From NORP240 sp046047495 (GTDB taxonomy: Bacteria; Pseudomonadota; Gammaproteobacteria; Pseudomonadales; Pseudohongiellaceae): a stretch of DNA of 9,485 nucleotides. Every line of letters begins with the position of its first letter. Position 1 is the first letter of the stretch. The notes under the pieces are model-generated. The model did not search any database. It had not been told where the DNA came from and saw only the letters and a program-made list of their open reading frames with translations. Below, piece after piece: positions 1 through 7,353 of this stretch. The position numbers and the translations under genes are program-made. Where the stretch lies: assembly GCA_046047495.1 (NCBI GenBank), contig JBJOHV010000004.1:1-9485 (forward strand). Direction: 5' to 3'.

Positions 1-455
1 ACTTTGAATCCCATGCCGGCGAAGCGGGCAGCGAAACGGGCGACCCGCAACACCCGCAGCGGATCCTCGCTGAAGGCGGGAGACACATGGCGCAACAGGC
101 GCCGCCGCATATCCTCACGCCCATCATAGGGATCGACAATCGCGCCTTGGGGATCCTCGGCGATGGCATTGATGGTGAGGTCGCGGCGTCCGAGATCCTC
201 TTCCAGGGTGACCGCGGGATGGGCATGGACGGTGAAGCCCCGGTGACCCGGCCCGGTCTTGGTTTCGGTGCGGGCCAGGGCGTATTCCTCATGGCTCACG
301 GGATGGAGGAACACCGGGAAATCCTTGCCCACCTGCAGAAAGCCCTGATCCACCATGTCCTGCACGGTGGCGCCCACCACTACCCAGTCCCGGTCCTTGA
401 CCGGCAAACCCAGAAGCCTGTCCCGCACGGCACCGCCAACCAGATAAGTTTTCAT
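1..455 (-). CDS. cca: CCA-adding enzyme (tRNA nucleotidyltransferase), N-terminal part, cut by the window edge
   Basis: Adds or repairs the 3'-terminal CCA of tRNAs from CTP and ATP, without a nucleic-acid template, in the cytoplasm. The visible 151 residues begin MKTYLVGGAVRD and match the class II nucleotidyltransferase head domain of the E. coli Cca type almost residue for residue. The nucleotide-binding G8 and R11, the metal-binding pair D21 and D23 in KDRDW, the RRDLTINA motif (R91) and the R137/R140 pair in LRVLRVARF all fall at the E. coli positions. The gene runs off the left edge, so any C-terminal HD phosphohydrolase domain cannot be seen. The ATG lies 2 nt after the apaH stop with no good Shine-Dalgarno sequence, so translation is probably coupled to apaH. 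Identity is very secure; whether the gene is intact is unknown. Confidence 0.96.
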   Translation of the reverse strand, partial: MKTYLVGGAVRDRLLGLPVKDRDWVVVGATVQDMVDQGFLQVGKDFPVFLHPVSHEEYALARTETKTGPGHRGFTVHAHPAVTLEEDLGRRDLTINAIAEDPQGAIVDPYDGREDMRRRLLRHVSPAFSEDPLRVLRVARFAARFAGMGFK

Positions 456-457
456 GG

Positions 458-1273
458 TCACACGCTGAACAACTTGTGATCCTCGAGCCGCATCATGGTC
501 AGCTCGCGGCCCCACACGCAGCCGGTATCGAGGGCATAGACATGGTCCTTGCCGGTGATGCCTTCCAGGGCTGCCCAGTGACCGAAGATGATGTTGGTCT
601 TGGGTGTGATGCGTTCGAACTCGTACCAGGGCCGGAAGCCGAGGGGAGCGAAGGATGGCCCTTCTTTCACGGTCAGATCCATGGTGCCGATCTCGTTGCA
701 GAAGCGTACCCGGGTCAGGTAGTTGGTGATGACCCGCAGACGCTCCATGCCGGTCAGGTGCTTGCTCCAGCGATCCGGCTTGTCACCGTACATGCCGGTC
801 AGGAAGTCCTTGAAGTCGGGACCCTGCAGAGCCAACTCCACCTCGGCTGCCAGATTGAGGGTTTTCTGGAGTGACCATTTGGGTGCCACGCCGGCATGCA
901 CCATGAGGTAGTTCTGAATGCCGCTGCGGGTTTCCACACTGTCGAAATGGGCCAGGGGTTTGCCGCGCAGCCAATCGCTGAGGATGGCACTGTCGCTGGC
1001 GGCCAGCAGTTTCTCCAGGGTGTCCTTGCTGCGGGGCGGTGCGCAGCCGTGGTAGATGGCCAGATAATGCAGATCATGGTTGCCCAGTACGATCTGCACC
1101 GAGTCATCGATGTCCCGCAGGTAGCGCAGGGTATCGAGGGATTTCGGGCCGCGGTTGATGAGGTCGCCCACACACCACAATTCGTCATGTCCCGGTAAGA
1201 AATTGACCTTGGCCAACAACTTCATCAGCGGCTTGTAACACCCCTGTATGTCGCCGATGGCGTAGATGCTCAT
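458..1273 (-). CDS. apaH: Symmetrical bis(5'-nucleosyl)-tetraphosphatase ApaH
   Basis: Hydrolyses Ap4A symmetrically to two ADP and so controls dinucleoside polyphosphate levels, which are linked to stress responses and RNA 5'-end capping. The 271-residue product has the full metallophosphatase signature: GDIQGC (7-12), GDLINRGP (36-43), GNHD (64-67), VHAG (125-128) and a late GHWA (231-234), followed by LDTGCVWG (248-255), typical of ApaH. Length is close to the E. coli enzyme (about 280). The reading frame stays open upstream to 1528, but that part overlaps rsmA and has no ApaH homology. The ATG at 1273 gives the canonical MSIYAIGD start with AGGG 7 nt upstream, so I chose it. It follows rsmA by 74 nt with no apaG between them and precedes cca by 2 nt. 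Confidence 0.96.
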   Translation of the reverse strand: MSIYAIGDIQGCYKPLMKLLAKVNFLPGHDELWCVGDLINRGPKSLDTLRYLRDIDDSVQIVLGNHDLHYLAIYHGCAPPRSKDTLEKLLAASDSAILSDWLRGKPLAHFDSVETRSGIQNYLMVHAGVAPKWSLQKTLNLAAEVELALQGPDFKDFLTGMYGDKPDRWSKHLTGMERLRVITNYLTRVRFCNEIGTMDLTVKEGPSFAPLGFRPWYEFERITPKTNIIFGHWAALEGITGKDHVYALDTGCVWGRELTMMRLEDHKLFSV

Positions 1274-1303
1274 GATCGATCCCTGGGCCCTGAAGTGGCG
1301 GCC

Positions 1304-1312
1304 AGTATAGCA
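1304..1312 (-). promoter_or_regulatory. Possible extended -10 promoter for apaH-cca
   Basis: The minus strand reads TGCTATACT, a TGn element joined to TATACT (5 of 6 to the sigma70 -10 consensus). It lies in the 74-nt gap between rsmA and apaH. No good -35 box sits at 16-18 nt, as is usual for extended -10 promoters. Initiation would fall near 1297 and give a leader of about 24 nt that includes the apaH ribosome-binding site. Inferred from sequence only. Confidence 0.4.
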
Positions 1313-1347
1313 CCAGGCAGATGACCGAACTGAAGCAAAAAACCTGG

Positions 1348-2172
1348 TCAGGCGCCGGTGATGGCGTCGCTGATGGCGGCATAGTCCGCCAGGGTCAGAT
1401 TCTCCGGTCGTTCCGTCACATCCAGACCGAGAGCTTTGAGTGCCTCCTCGGAGATGAGGGTTTTGAGGCTGTTTTTCAGGGTTTTGCGGCGTTGGGTAAA
1501 GGCCGTGCGGATGACATTCTGCAGGCACGCCACGTCCTGTGCCTGCACCGGCGGGTGCTCATGTGGCACCAGATGCACGATGGCGGAAGTGACTTTGGGT
1601 CGCGGCGTGAAGGCCGCGGAAGGCACATTGAATACGTGCTCAACCTGACAGTGGTACTGGGTCATGAGACTGAGACGGCCGTAGTTCTTGTCACCGGCCC
1701 GGGCCGCCAGCCGCTCCACCACCTCCAGTTGCAGCATGAAGATCATGTCCTTGATCAGATGTTGGTAAGTCAACAGATGGAACAGCACCGGAGTGGAAAT
1801 GTTGTAGGGCAGGTTGCCCACGATGCGCAGTGACTTGGGTATATCCGTGAGGCGGGCGAAATCGAACTTGAGTACGTCACCCTGATGCAGGATGAAGGGC
1901 TTGAGGGGCAACAGCTCCCGGTTCAGCTGGGCTACCAGATCGCGATCCAGTTCGATGGCCTCGAAATGATCACAGGCCTGCAGCAGATGGCGGGTGATGG
2001 CGCCCCGGCCGGGACCGATCTCCACGATGTGATCGGCGGGCTGGGGATTGACCACGGCCACGATCCGCTGGATCACGGATTCATCGTGCAAAAAGTTCTG
2101 CCCGAAGCGCTTGCGTGGCTGGTGCTGGTATTCCCGCGTCGTGGGCGACCGGGAGGGCTGCCGATTTTTCAA
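1348..2172 (-). CDS. rsmA: 16S rRNA (adenine1518-N6/adenine1519-N6)-dimethyltransferase RsmA (KsgA)
   Basis: Dimethylates two adjacent adenines in the helix 45 loop of 16S rRNA using S-adenosylmethionine, a late check in small-subunit assembly. The 274-residue protein shows RKRFGQNFL (20-28), SAM motif I EIGPGRGAIT (51-60), catalytic motif NLPYNIST (120-127), FTPRPKVTSAI (188-198) and the C-terminal FTQRRKTL block (225-232), all diagnostic of KsgA. It starts with TTG at 2172, which overlaps the pdxA stop as TTGA. There is no in-frame ATG before the conserved RKRFGQNF block, and AGGGTGG lies 6 nt upstream, so the TTG start is well supported. The first 18 or so residues (polar, NRQPSRSPTTREYQHQ) form a tail a little longer than in E. 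coli. Loss of this enzyme gives kasugamycin resistance in other bacteria. Confidence 0.96.
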   Translation of the reverse strand: MKNRQPSRSPTTREYQHQPRKRFGQNFLHDESVIQRIVAVVNPQPADHIVEIGPGRGAITRHLLQACDHFEAIELDRDLVAQLNRELLPLKPFILHQGDVLKFDFARLTDIPKSLRIVGNLPYNISTPVLFHLLTYQHLIKDMIFMLQLEVVERLAARAGDKNYGRLSLMTQYHCQVEHVFNVPSAAFTPRPKVTSAIVHLVPHEHPPVQAQDVACLQNVIRTAFTQRRKTLKNSLKTLISEEALKALGLDVTERPENLTLADYAAISDAITGA

Positions 2173-3167
2173 GCACCGCCACCCTGCAGGTTGCGGCTCA
2201 TGAACAGGGCGGTGTGGATGGCATTGTAGAGGCTGCCGGTGTCCGCCCTGCCGGTGCCGGCCAGATCCAGGGCCGTGCCGTGGTCCACGGAGGTGCGGAT
2301 GATGGGCAGACCCAGGGTGATGTTGCTGGCATTGCCGAACCCCTTGAATTTGAGCACCGGCAACCCCTGGTCATGGTACATGGAAAGCACTGCGTCGGCG
2401 TGATCCAGGTATTTGGGTGTGAAGAGGGTGTCAGCCGGCAGCGGTCCAAGCAATTGCATGCCTTGCGCCCGCAGCTCCTCTAACACTGGCTCGATGGTGT
2501 CTATTTCTTCCCTGCCCAGATGTCCTCCCTCGCCCGCGTGGGGATTCAGGCCGCACACCAGGATGACAGGCCGGGCGATACCGAATTTTCTGCGAAGATC
2601 CGCCTCCAGAATGGTGATGATCCGTCGCAGGCGCTCGCGGGTGATGGCATCGGCAACTTCTCGCAGTGGCAGATGGGTGGTGGCCAGGGCCACCCGCAGA
2701 CCTTCCGTGGCCAGCATCATCACGGTCAGGTCGCAGTGGCAGGCATCGGCCAGGAACTCCGTATGACCGGAGAAGGCGATGCCGGCCTCGTTGATGCAGC
2801 CTTTGTGCACGGGACCCGTCACCATGGCGTCGCAGGTCCCGTTTTGACACAGCTCCACGGCGGTGGCCAGGGTTTGCAACACATAGCCGGCGTTGGCGGG
2901 ATCCAGGCGTCCGCTGTGGCAGGGGGCGCGCAGTGCCACGGGCAGTATGCTCAGATGGCCGGCAGGGTTTGCCACGGCGGGTGCACCGGGCCGGAATTCA
3001 TCGAGCCTTAGGGGCAGACCCAGTTCGGCTGCCCGGGCAGCCAGCATCCCTGGATCGGCGATCACCAGCAATTGGGTGTCAGGCGGAGGGTTTTGTGCCA
3101 GCTTGATGCAGAGATCCGGACCAATGCCCGCCGGTTCTCCCGGAGTGATGGCCAGTCGAATGGTCAC
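2169..3167 (-). CDS. pdxA: 4-hydroxythreonine-4-phosphate dehydrogenase PdxA
   Basis: NAD-dependent oxidation of 4-phosphohydroxy-L-threonine in the DXP-dependent route to pyridoxal 5'-phosphate; its product is condensed with deoxyxylulose phosphate by PdxJ. The 332-residue protein opens with ITPGEPAGIGPDL (7-19). It keeps the three metal-binding histidines at H165 (TTHLPL), H210 (GLNPHAGEGGH) and H265 (MYHDQGLP), each one residue earlier than in E. coli, and also GHTE (134-137) and RTSVDHGTALDLAG (291-304). Length matches the family. The start is GTG at 3167, 9 nt after the surA stop. The only nearby ATG (3177) is out of frame and the next in-frame ATG lies beyond the conserved N-terminus. 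The nearest Shine-Dalgarno-like AAGGA lies inside the end of surA, about 13 nt away, so expression probably relies on coupling to surA. Confidence 0.96.
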   Translation of the reverse strand: MTIRLAITPGEPAGIGPDLCIKLAQNPPPDTQLLVIADPGMLAARAAELGLPLRLDEFRPGAPAVANPAGHLSILPVALRAPCHSGRLDPANAGYVLQTLATAVELCQNGTCDAMVTGPVHKGCINEAGIAFSGHTEFLADACHCDLTVMMLATEGLRVALATTHLPLREVADAITRERLRRIITILEADLRRKFGIARPVILVCGLNPHAGEGGHLGREEIDTIEPVLEELRAQGMQLLGPLPADTLFTPKYLDHADAVLSMYHDQGLPVLKFKGFGNASNITLGLPIIRTSVDHGTALDLAGTGRADTGSLYNAIHTALFMSRNLQGGGA

Positions 3168-3176
3168 GGGGGTTCA

Positions 3177-4520
3177 TCAGTCCTTGTATTCGACGAAGGC
3201 CTGCTCGCGGATCTCGATCAGCCAGTTCTGCAGTTCCAGGTCGAACTTGCGGTTGCGCAGGGCATTTTCAGCCTGGGAGCGGCTGTATTCCCGACTGAGG
3301 TCCTGCTCGCGCCGCTCCAGCACTTCGGCGATGTGCCAACCGGTCTGGGTACGGAAGGGTTCGCTCACCTCGCCGATCGCAAGGTCGTTGACCACGGCTT
3401 CCATCTCCGGGGGCATGCCGCCCTCATTGACCCAGTCCAGATCCCCGCCGGCCACCACCGAGGAGGCATCTTCGGAATTCTGCCGGGCCAGGGTGGCGAA
3501 ATCCTCGCCGGCGGCGATTCGGTCCCGCAGGCTGATTATCAGCTCACGGGCCTGCTCTTCGGTACGAATCTCGTTGGGGCTGACCATGATGTGCCGAAGG
3601 TGGGTCTGGTTCACCAGGCGGGTGGTGCCGCCCTGGATGTCCACCAACTGAATGATATGAAAACCGTTGCCGGCGCGGATGGGACCTTCGATGTCGCCGA
3701 TGCCCATGGTCGGCACCACGTCGATGAAGAGGCTGGGAATCTGTTCCAGGCGACGCCAGCCGAAATTGGTGCCGGCAACCGGATAGCTGCCCTGGCGCTG
3801 GGCCTGGGCCCGTACCGCCGCAAAATCCGCACCTTCCTGCAGACGCGCCACCAATTCAGCCGCGAACTGCTGCTTGGCCTGTAACTGATCGGGAGTGTCA
3901 GTCTCTGCAATGCCGACCAGGATGTGATCCACCAGGTAATCAGGTGCCATGGCGGTGCGGCCCATCTCGGAATTCAGGAAATTTTCGATTTCCTGGTTGG
4001 TGATGGAGATGCGGCGGTTCACCATGCCGCGCTGCAGTTCACGCAGGGTCAATTCCTTGCGCACCTGTTCCCGGGTCTGCAGGTACATGCCCTGAGCATC
4101 GAGGGTCGCCACGTACTGCTCAAAGGTCATGTTGTTCTGCTGTGCCATGTTGGCCAGCACCCGATTGAGGGTGTCGTCATCGAAGCGGATGCTGACCCGT
4201 TCGGCCAGTTGCATCTGGATGTTTTCCAGCACCACCGCATCCAGTACCTGGGCACGGAACTCGGCCGGCGGCGGCAGTGGGGTATTGTTGGCCTGGGCCT
4301 GGGCGCGGATTTCAGCCAGGCGCTGGTCCAGTTCACTCTGCAGCACCACGTCGTCATCGACTATGGCGATCACCTTGTCCAGGCTGACGCGCTGGGCCAG
4401 GGCCGGTGTACTCAGCAGACCCCAGGTGATGCTCGTCAGTGTCAGTGCCAGCGCCAGGCGCAGCAAGGTCACGGCCGGGGTGCGCCAGGGATGGGAAAAA
4501 GAGGCACTGCGAGTCGTCAT
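3177..4520 (-). CDS. surA: Periplasmic chaperone and peptidyl-prolyl isomerase SurA
   Basis: Periplasmic chaperone that escorts unfolded outer-membrane proteins, LptD among them, to the BAM complex. From the start chosen here (447 residues) there is a basic N-terminus, a hydrophobic stretch (VTLLRLALALTLTSITWGLL) and a likely signal peptidase I site after TPALA near residue 42, so the mature protein begins QRVSLDKVIAIVDDDVV, the typical SurA N-terminal domain. Two parvulin domains follow at about 194-296 (DYLVDHILV to IIQLVDIQG) and 306-404 (THLRHIMVSP to HIAEVLERR), then the C-terminal helix (NWLIEIREQAFVEYKD). An in-frame ATG at 4538 adds MNQEHD only 2 nt after the lptD stop. I prefer 4520 because AGGA (4531-4528) sits exactly 7 nt before it, while the upstream ATG has no clear ribosome-binding site. 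Confidence 0.95.
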   Translation of the reverse strand: MTTRSASFSHPWRTPAVTLLRLALALTLTSITWGLLSTPALAQRVSLDKVIAIVDDDVVLQSELDQRLAEIRAQAQANNTPLPPPAEFRAQVLDAVVLENIQMQLAERVSIRFDDDTLNRVLANMAQQNNMTFEQYVATLDAQGMYLQTREQVRKELTLRELQRGMVNRRISITNQEIENFLNSEMGRTAMAPDYLVDHILVGIAETDTPDQLQAKQQFAAELVARLQEGADFAAVRAQAQRQGSYPVAGTNFGWRRLEQIPSLFIDVVPTMGIGDIEGPIRAGNGFHIIQLVDIQGGTTRLVNQTHLRHIMVSPNEIRTEEQARELIISLRDRIAAGEDFATLARQNSEDASSVVAGGDLDWVNEGGMPPEMEAVVNDLAIGEVSEPFRTQTGWHIAEVLERREQDLSREYSRSQAENALRNRKFDLELQNWLIEIREQAFVEYKD

Positions 4521-4527
4521 GTCATGT

Positions 4528-4531
4528 TCCT
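4528..4531 (-). promoter_or_regulatory. Shine-Dalgarno site that favours the downstream surA start
   Basis: AGGA on the minus strand, with a 7-nt spacer to the ATG at 4520. It lies inside the coding sequence if the alternative ATG at 4538 is used, which is why the shorter product is preferred. Confidence 0.5.
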
Positions 4532-4540
4532 GATTCATGT

Positions 4541-7210
4541 CTACCGGATGGTGACCGGTTCCGACGGGTTTTGGCCGGGTTCCCGGAATCCGTAAATACC
4601 ATCACGCAACAGATTGCTGATGCCGCCGCCGGCAATATTGCCCAGCCCATGCAAAGCGAACTGGAAGAAAATCCCGCGATCCGGGCGGCTGTCGGGGATC
4701 AGCAACTCCTCCTCATGCACCCACTCCCGCACCACCAGGCGCAGGGTCGCGCAGCAATTGCTGAATTCCATGCCCGCGAAGGATTCCAGGTTGCGGGCGT
4801 TGGCGTGATCATAATTCCAACGACCCAAAAAACGCCAGTTACTATTCAGGGGCAGGATGGCGGACAGGTCAGTCTGCTGAATGCGCGGGTCCACGTCGGG
4901 GCCCAGCAAATAGCCGGGTAGAGTGGCCACGTCCCGGTAGCGGTAGCTGGCGTTGAGGATGCGCCCGCTGTCGGCCTGATGGCGGACCCGCAAGGTGCCC
5001 TCGTCCAGATCCTGGGTTTCTTCATTCCACTGGGCGTCCAGGTTCAGCCGCCAGGCGGGGTTGATGGCGAAGCCAGCCTCCCCCAGCAGGGCGGAGCGGG
5101 TGTCCTGCGGCCCGAAGCGGGGCACCCAGGACTGCAGGGGACTGGCCAGACTCACCAGCCGGTCCGCAAAATAATGCACCTGGCCGATACTGAACCGTGC
5201 CTGCTCCTGGCCCTGGTGGTCGATGAATCGGGAGGTGAGGGCGAGGGCCAGTTGTTCAGCGTCACCGATGCGGTCACCACCGCTGAAGCGGTCGTCGCGG
5301 AACAGCTGATTGAAGCTGAAACTGAATTCCGCGCCGTCGAACAGGGGCAGATGGTCCTGGGACTGATAGCCGCTGTTCAGATAGTACAGGCGGGGTTCCA
5401 GAGTCTGGGTGGAACTGCCATCCTCCAGTTCCCGTTCGAAAATCAGACCGCTGTCCAGGCTGTACACCGCGACTCCCACCTGGGGGGCCTCCTCGGTGCC
5501 GGCAGCCTGATTCTGCAATTGATAGGCCACCTGCTTGTATTTGGCGCTGGGGCGCAGGAACCAGCCTGAGGTGCGCCAGTCCAGGGTCAGGGCCGGTTCC
5601 AGGTTGAGACGCTCGCCGGTCACCAGGGCCCCCGCATCCCGCAAGCGGGGATCCAGCAGATCCGGATTCAGGCGCCGGTCGAAGCGGGTGTATTCGCTGT
5701 TCAGGCTGAAGCGCAGCGGCCCTGCCAACGGCAGGTCGGTACTGACGGTCAGCTGGGGCAGGCGATCGAAAGGCTTGTTGATGTCCACCGCGGCGGTCGC
5801 CGGGTCGAGACGCGGATCGATGACCTGGATGCGTTGCACGTTGAGCCCGGCCTGCAGCCGGTCACTGCGAAAATCCATGCGACCCTGGCGGTTGAGATGT
5901 GTGCGACTGGACACGTTGAGCCCGCTGGAACCAAGGTCCTCGAAATAATCCACATCGCTGACGGCGCTGTAGTCAACAAAGGTGGACCAATTGGGCCCCA
6001 GCCCGCCGTAATGTTCGAAACCCACGAACCAGCGGTTGTCCGTTGGCGGCGAATCGACGGTTGGCTTGCCGGCGCTGTCCAGTTCGAACAGGCGGTCGTT
6101 GGCGAGCAGGGACAGATTGACCGTGTTCATGGACCAGCCGGCCAGGTAACGCAGCTCGGCGCTGGTCATGACGCCCCGGTCACTGATAAGGCGCGGCGAC
6201 AGGGTGGCGTCATAATGGGGGGCCAGGTTCAGGTAGTAGGGCAGCTCAAAATCGAAGCCCCCCTCGCGGGTGGAGCCGGTACTGGGGGCCAGGAATCCCG
6301 AAATGCGCTCCTCCCCCAGGGGAAATTGCAGCGTGAAGGGGTAATAAAAGATGGGCACGTTGCCCACTTCCAGGCGCGCGCCACGGGCATAGCCGCGGCC
6401 GGCACCCTGATCCAGCACGATGCTGCGGGCCTCAAGGCGCCAGAACTGGCTGCCGGGTTCGCAGCGGCTGAAATCACCGTTCTCGATGGTGACCAGCCCG
6501 GAATTGGAATTGAAGACGATACTCGCCGCCTGGCCGTGGGTGCCGTAGTCGTGCAGGACGTAACGGGCGTCTTCCACCCGCGCTGCATCGGCGGCGCGAT
6601 CCATGTAGGCGGCGCTGCCCCGCAACAGGATGCCGGGCTCCCGGAACTCCACGTTACCCTGCATCAGGACAGTTTCTTCCTGCTGGTTCATCAGGGTGGT
6701 GGCATCGTTGTACATGGTCCGGTTGCCTTGCTGAAACCGCACCTGCCCGGTGATGCTGATGTTGCCGCTGGCGTCCTCGATAAGATCCAGTTCGGTCTCC
6801 AGCAGGGTATCGGCGTCGTCGGGGTCGGCGCTCAGATCCACGCCGGGACGGTCCGGCTCCACGAAGGCTCCACAGCAGCTGGCGGGCAGGTTATCCAATT
6901 GCTCCGCGGTGAGAAATTCCCGGTCCACCCAGTCGATGTCCGATGCGGGTGGCTGACGGGGCCCACTGCCGGAAATCGGCGCCCGTGCTGTCGGTGTGGC
7001 GGAAGAGGATGCAGCAGGAGACAGGGGAGTGGTGGCCAGCGGTGGGGCACCGCTGCAAACCCAGCCCGTGCCGTCCCCGTTGGGCTGGCAGGCCACCTGA
7101 CTGCCCTGGCCATAGACTGGCGAGGACGTTTGTGCCAGCAGCAAGCCGGTGGACAGAAGGGAGACCACGAGGGCGACCTGTGAATGCAACGGCTTTTTTC
7201 TGAAAGGCAT
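4541..7210 (-). CDS. lptD: LPS-assembly outer membrane protein LptD (Imp/OstA)
   Basis: Outer-membrane beta-barrel that, plugged by the lipoprotein LptE, inserts lipopolysaccharide into the outer leaflet as the last step of the Lpt bridge. From ATG 7210 the product has 889 residues. A basic signal peptide (MPFRKKPLHSQVALVVSLLSTGLLLA) is followed by a Pro/Ser/Ala-rich linker, an OstA/LptA-like jellyroll (about 135-265) and the LptD barrel, including ISGFLAPSTGS and ELPYYLNLAPHYDATLSPR. Cysteines at 250 (SRCEPGSQFW) and the adjacent pair 819-820 (FSNCCATLRL) match the cysteines that form the inter-domain disulfides in E. coli LptD. Four further cysteines lie near the N-terminus (41, 52, 112, 113). 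The frame is open upstream to a TTG at 7276, but that would put 22 non-signal-like residues ahead of the signal peptide. No clear Shine-Dalgarno sequence precedes 7210, so the start is less sure than the identity. Confidence 0.95.
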   Translation of the reverse strand: MPFRKKPLHSQVALVVSLLSTGLLLAQTSSPVYGQGSQVACQPNGDGTGWVCSGAPPLATTPLSPAASSSATPTARAPISGSGPRQPPASDIDWVDREFLTAEQLDNLPASCCGAFVEPDRPGVDLSADPDDADTLLETELDLIEDASGNISITGQVRFQQGNRTMYNDATTLMNQQEETVLMQGNVEFREPGILLRGSAAYMDRAADAARVEDARYVLHDYGTHGQAASIVFNSNSGLVTIENGDFSRCEPGSQFWRLEARSIVLDQGAGRGYARGARLEVGNVPIFYYPFTLQFPLGEERISGFLAPSTGSTREGGFDFELPYYLNLAPHYDATLSPRLISDRGVMTSAELRYLAGWSMNTVNLSLLANDRLFELDSAGKPTVDSPPTDNRWFVGFEHYGGLGPNWSTFVDYSAVSDVDYFEDLGSSGLNVSSRTHLNRQGRMDFRSDRLQAGLNVQRIQVIDPRLDPATAAVDINKPFDRLPQLTVSTDLPLAGPLRFSLNSEYTRFDRRLNPDLLDPRLRDAGALVTGERLNLEPALTLDWRTSGWFLRPSAKYKQVAYQLQNQAAGTEEAPQVGVAVYSLDSGLIFERELEDGSSTQTLEPRLYYLNSGYQSQDHLPLFDGAEFSFSFNQLFRDDRFSGGDRIGDAEQLALALTSRFIDHQGQEQARFSIGQVHYFADRLVSLASPLQSWVPRFGPQDTRSALLGEAGFAINPAWRLNLDAQWNEETQDLDEGTLRVRHQADSGRILNASYRYRDVATLPGYLLGPDVDPRIQQTDLSAILPLNSNWRFLGRWNYDHANARNLESFAGMEFSNCCATLRLVVREWVHEEELLIPDSRPDRGIFFQFALHGLGNIAGGGISNLLRDGIYGFREPGQNPSEPVTIR

Positions 7211-7248
7211 GATGGGGGTGGGTCTGGGGCACAGGGCTGGACGTCCGC

Positions 7249-7276
7249 ATGATAATGGATTGGGGTGGCATTGCAA
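7249..7276 (-). promoter_or_regulatory. Probable sigma70 promoter of the lptD-surA-pdxA-rsmA operon
   Basis: On the minus strand TTGCAA (7276-7271, 4 of 6 to the -35 consensus) is followed after 16 nt by TATCAT (7254-7249, 5 of 6 to the -10 consensus). Initiation near 7242 gives a leader of about 32 nt before the chosen lptD ATG and would exclude the upstream TTG start at 7276. In E. coli lptD is also under sigmaE; I see no convincing sigmaE-type site here. Confidence 0.5.
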
Positions 7277-7298
7277 CCGCCGTGGCCGAGCCCCCCTG

Positions 7299-7307
7299 TG
7301 ATAGTAT
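7299..7307 (+). promoter_or_regulatory. Possible extended -10 promoter of amgK-murU
   Basis: TGATAGTAT carries the TGn extension followed by TAGTAT (4 of 6 to the -10 consensus). It lies 46 nt before the amgK ATG, with no matching -35 at normal spacing. Its location in the 143-bp divergent gap with lptD makes a promoter here likely, though the exact hexamer is uncertain. Confidence 0.35.
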
Positions 7308-7333
7308 GGCCAGCGCCCGACTTAACCCCTTGG

Positions 7334-7345
7334 CTGCCGGCAGGA
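7334..7345 (+). promoter_or_regulatory. amgK ribosome-binding site next to a 10-bp palindrome
   Basis: AGGA at 7342-7345 lies 8 nt before the amgK ATG and supports that start. The perfect palindrome CTGCCGGCAG (7334-7343) overlaps the first two bases of the AGGA. It could be a small operator or chance in GC-rich DNA; nothing in the sequence decides between these. Confidence 0.45.
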
Positions 7346-7353
7346 TCTAACCC

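Noticed and set aside
1274..1528. N-terminal extension of ApaH to an upstream start at 1528
   Set aside because: The extra 85 residues overlap the end of rsmA and look like out-of-frame rsmA. The ApaH family begins at MSIYAIGD, which has its own ribosome-binding site.
5834..7183. 449-codon open frame on the plus strand, antisense to lptD
   Set aside because: LptD on the opposite strand has a signal peptide, conserved motifs and disulfide cysteines across the same stretch. The antisense product shows no domain, and long shadow frames are common in GC-rich coding DNA.
7211..7276. lptD start at the upstream TTG (7276), adding 22 residues
   Set aside because: It would place proline/cysteine-rich residues before a good signal peptide, and the predicted lptD transcript starts downstream of that TTG.
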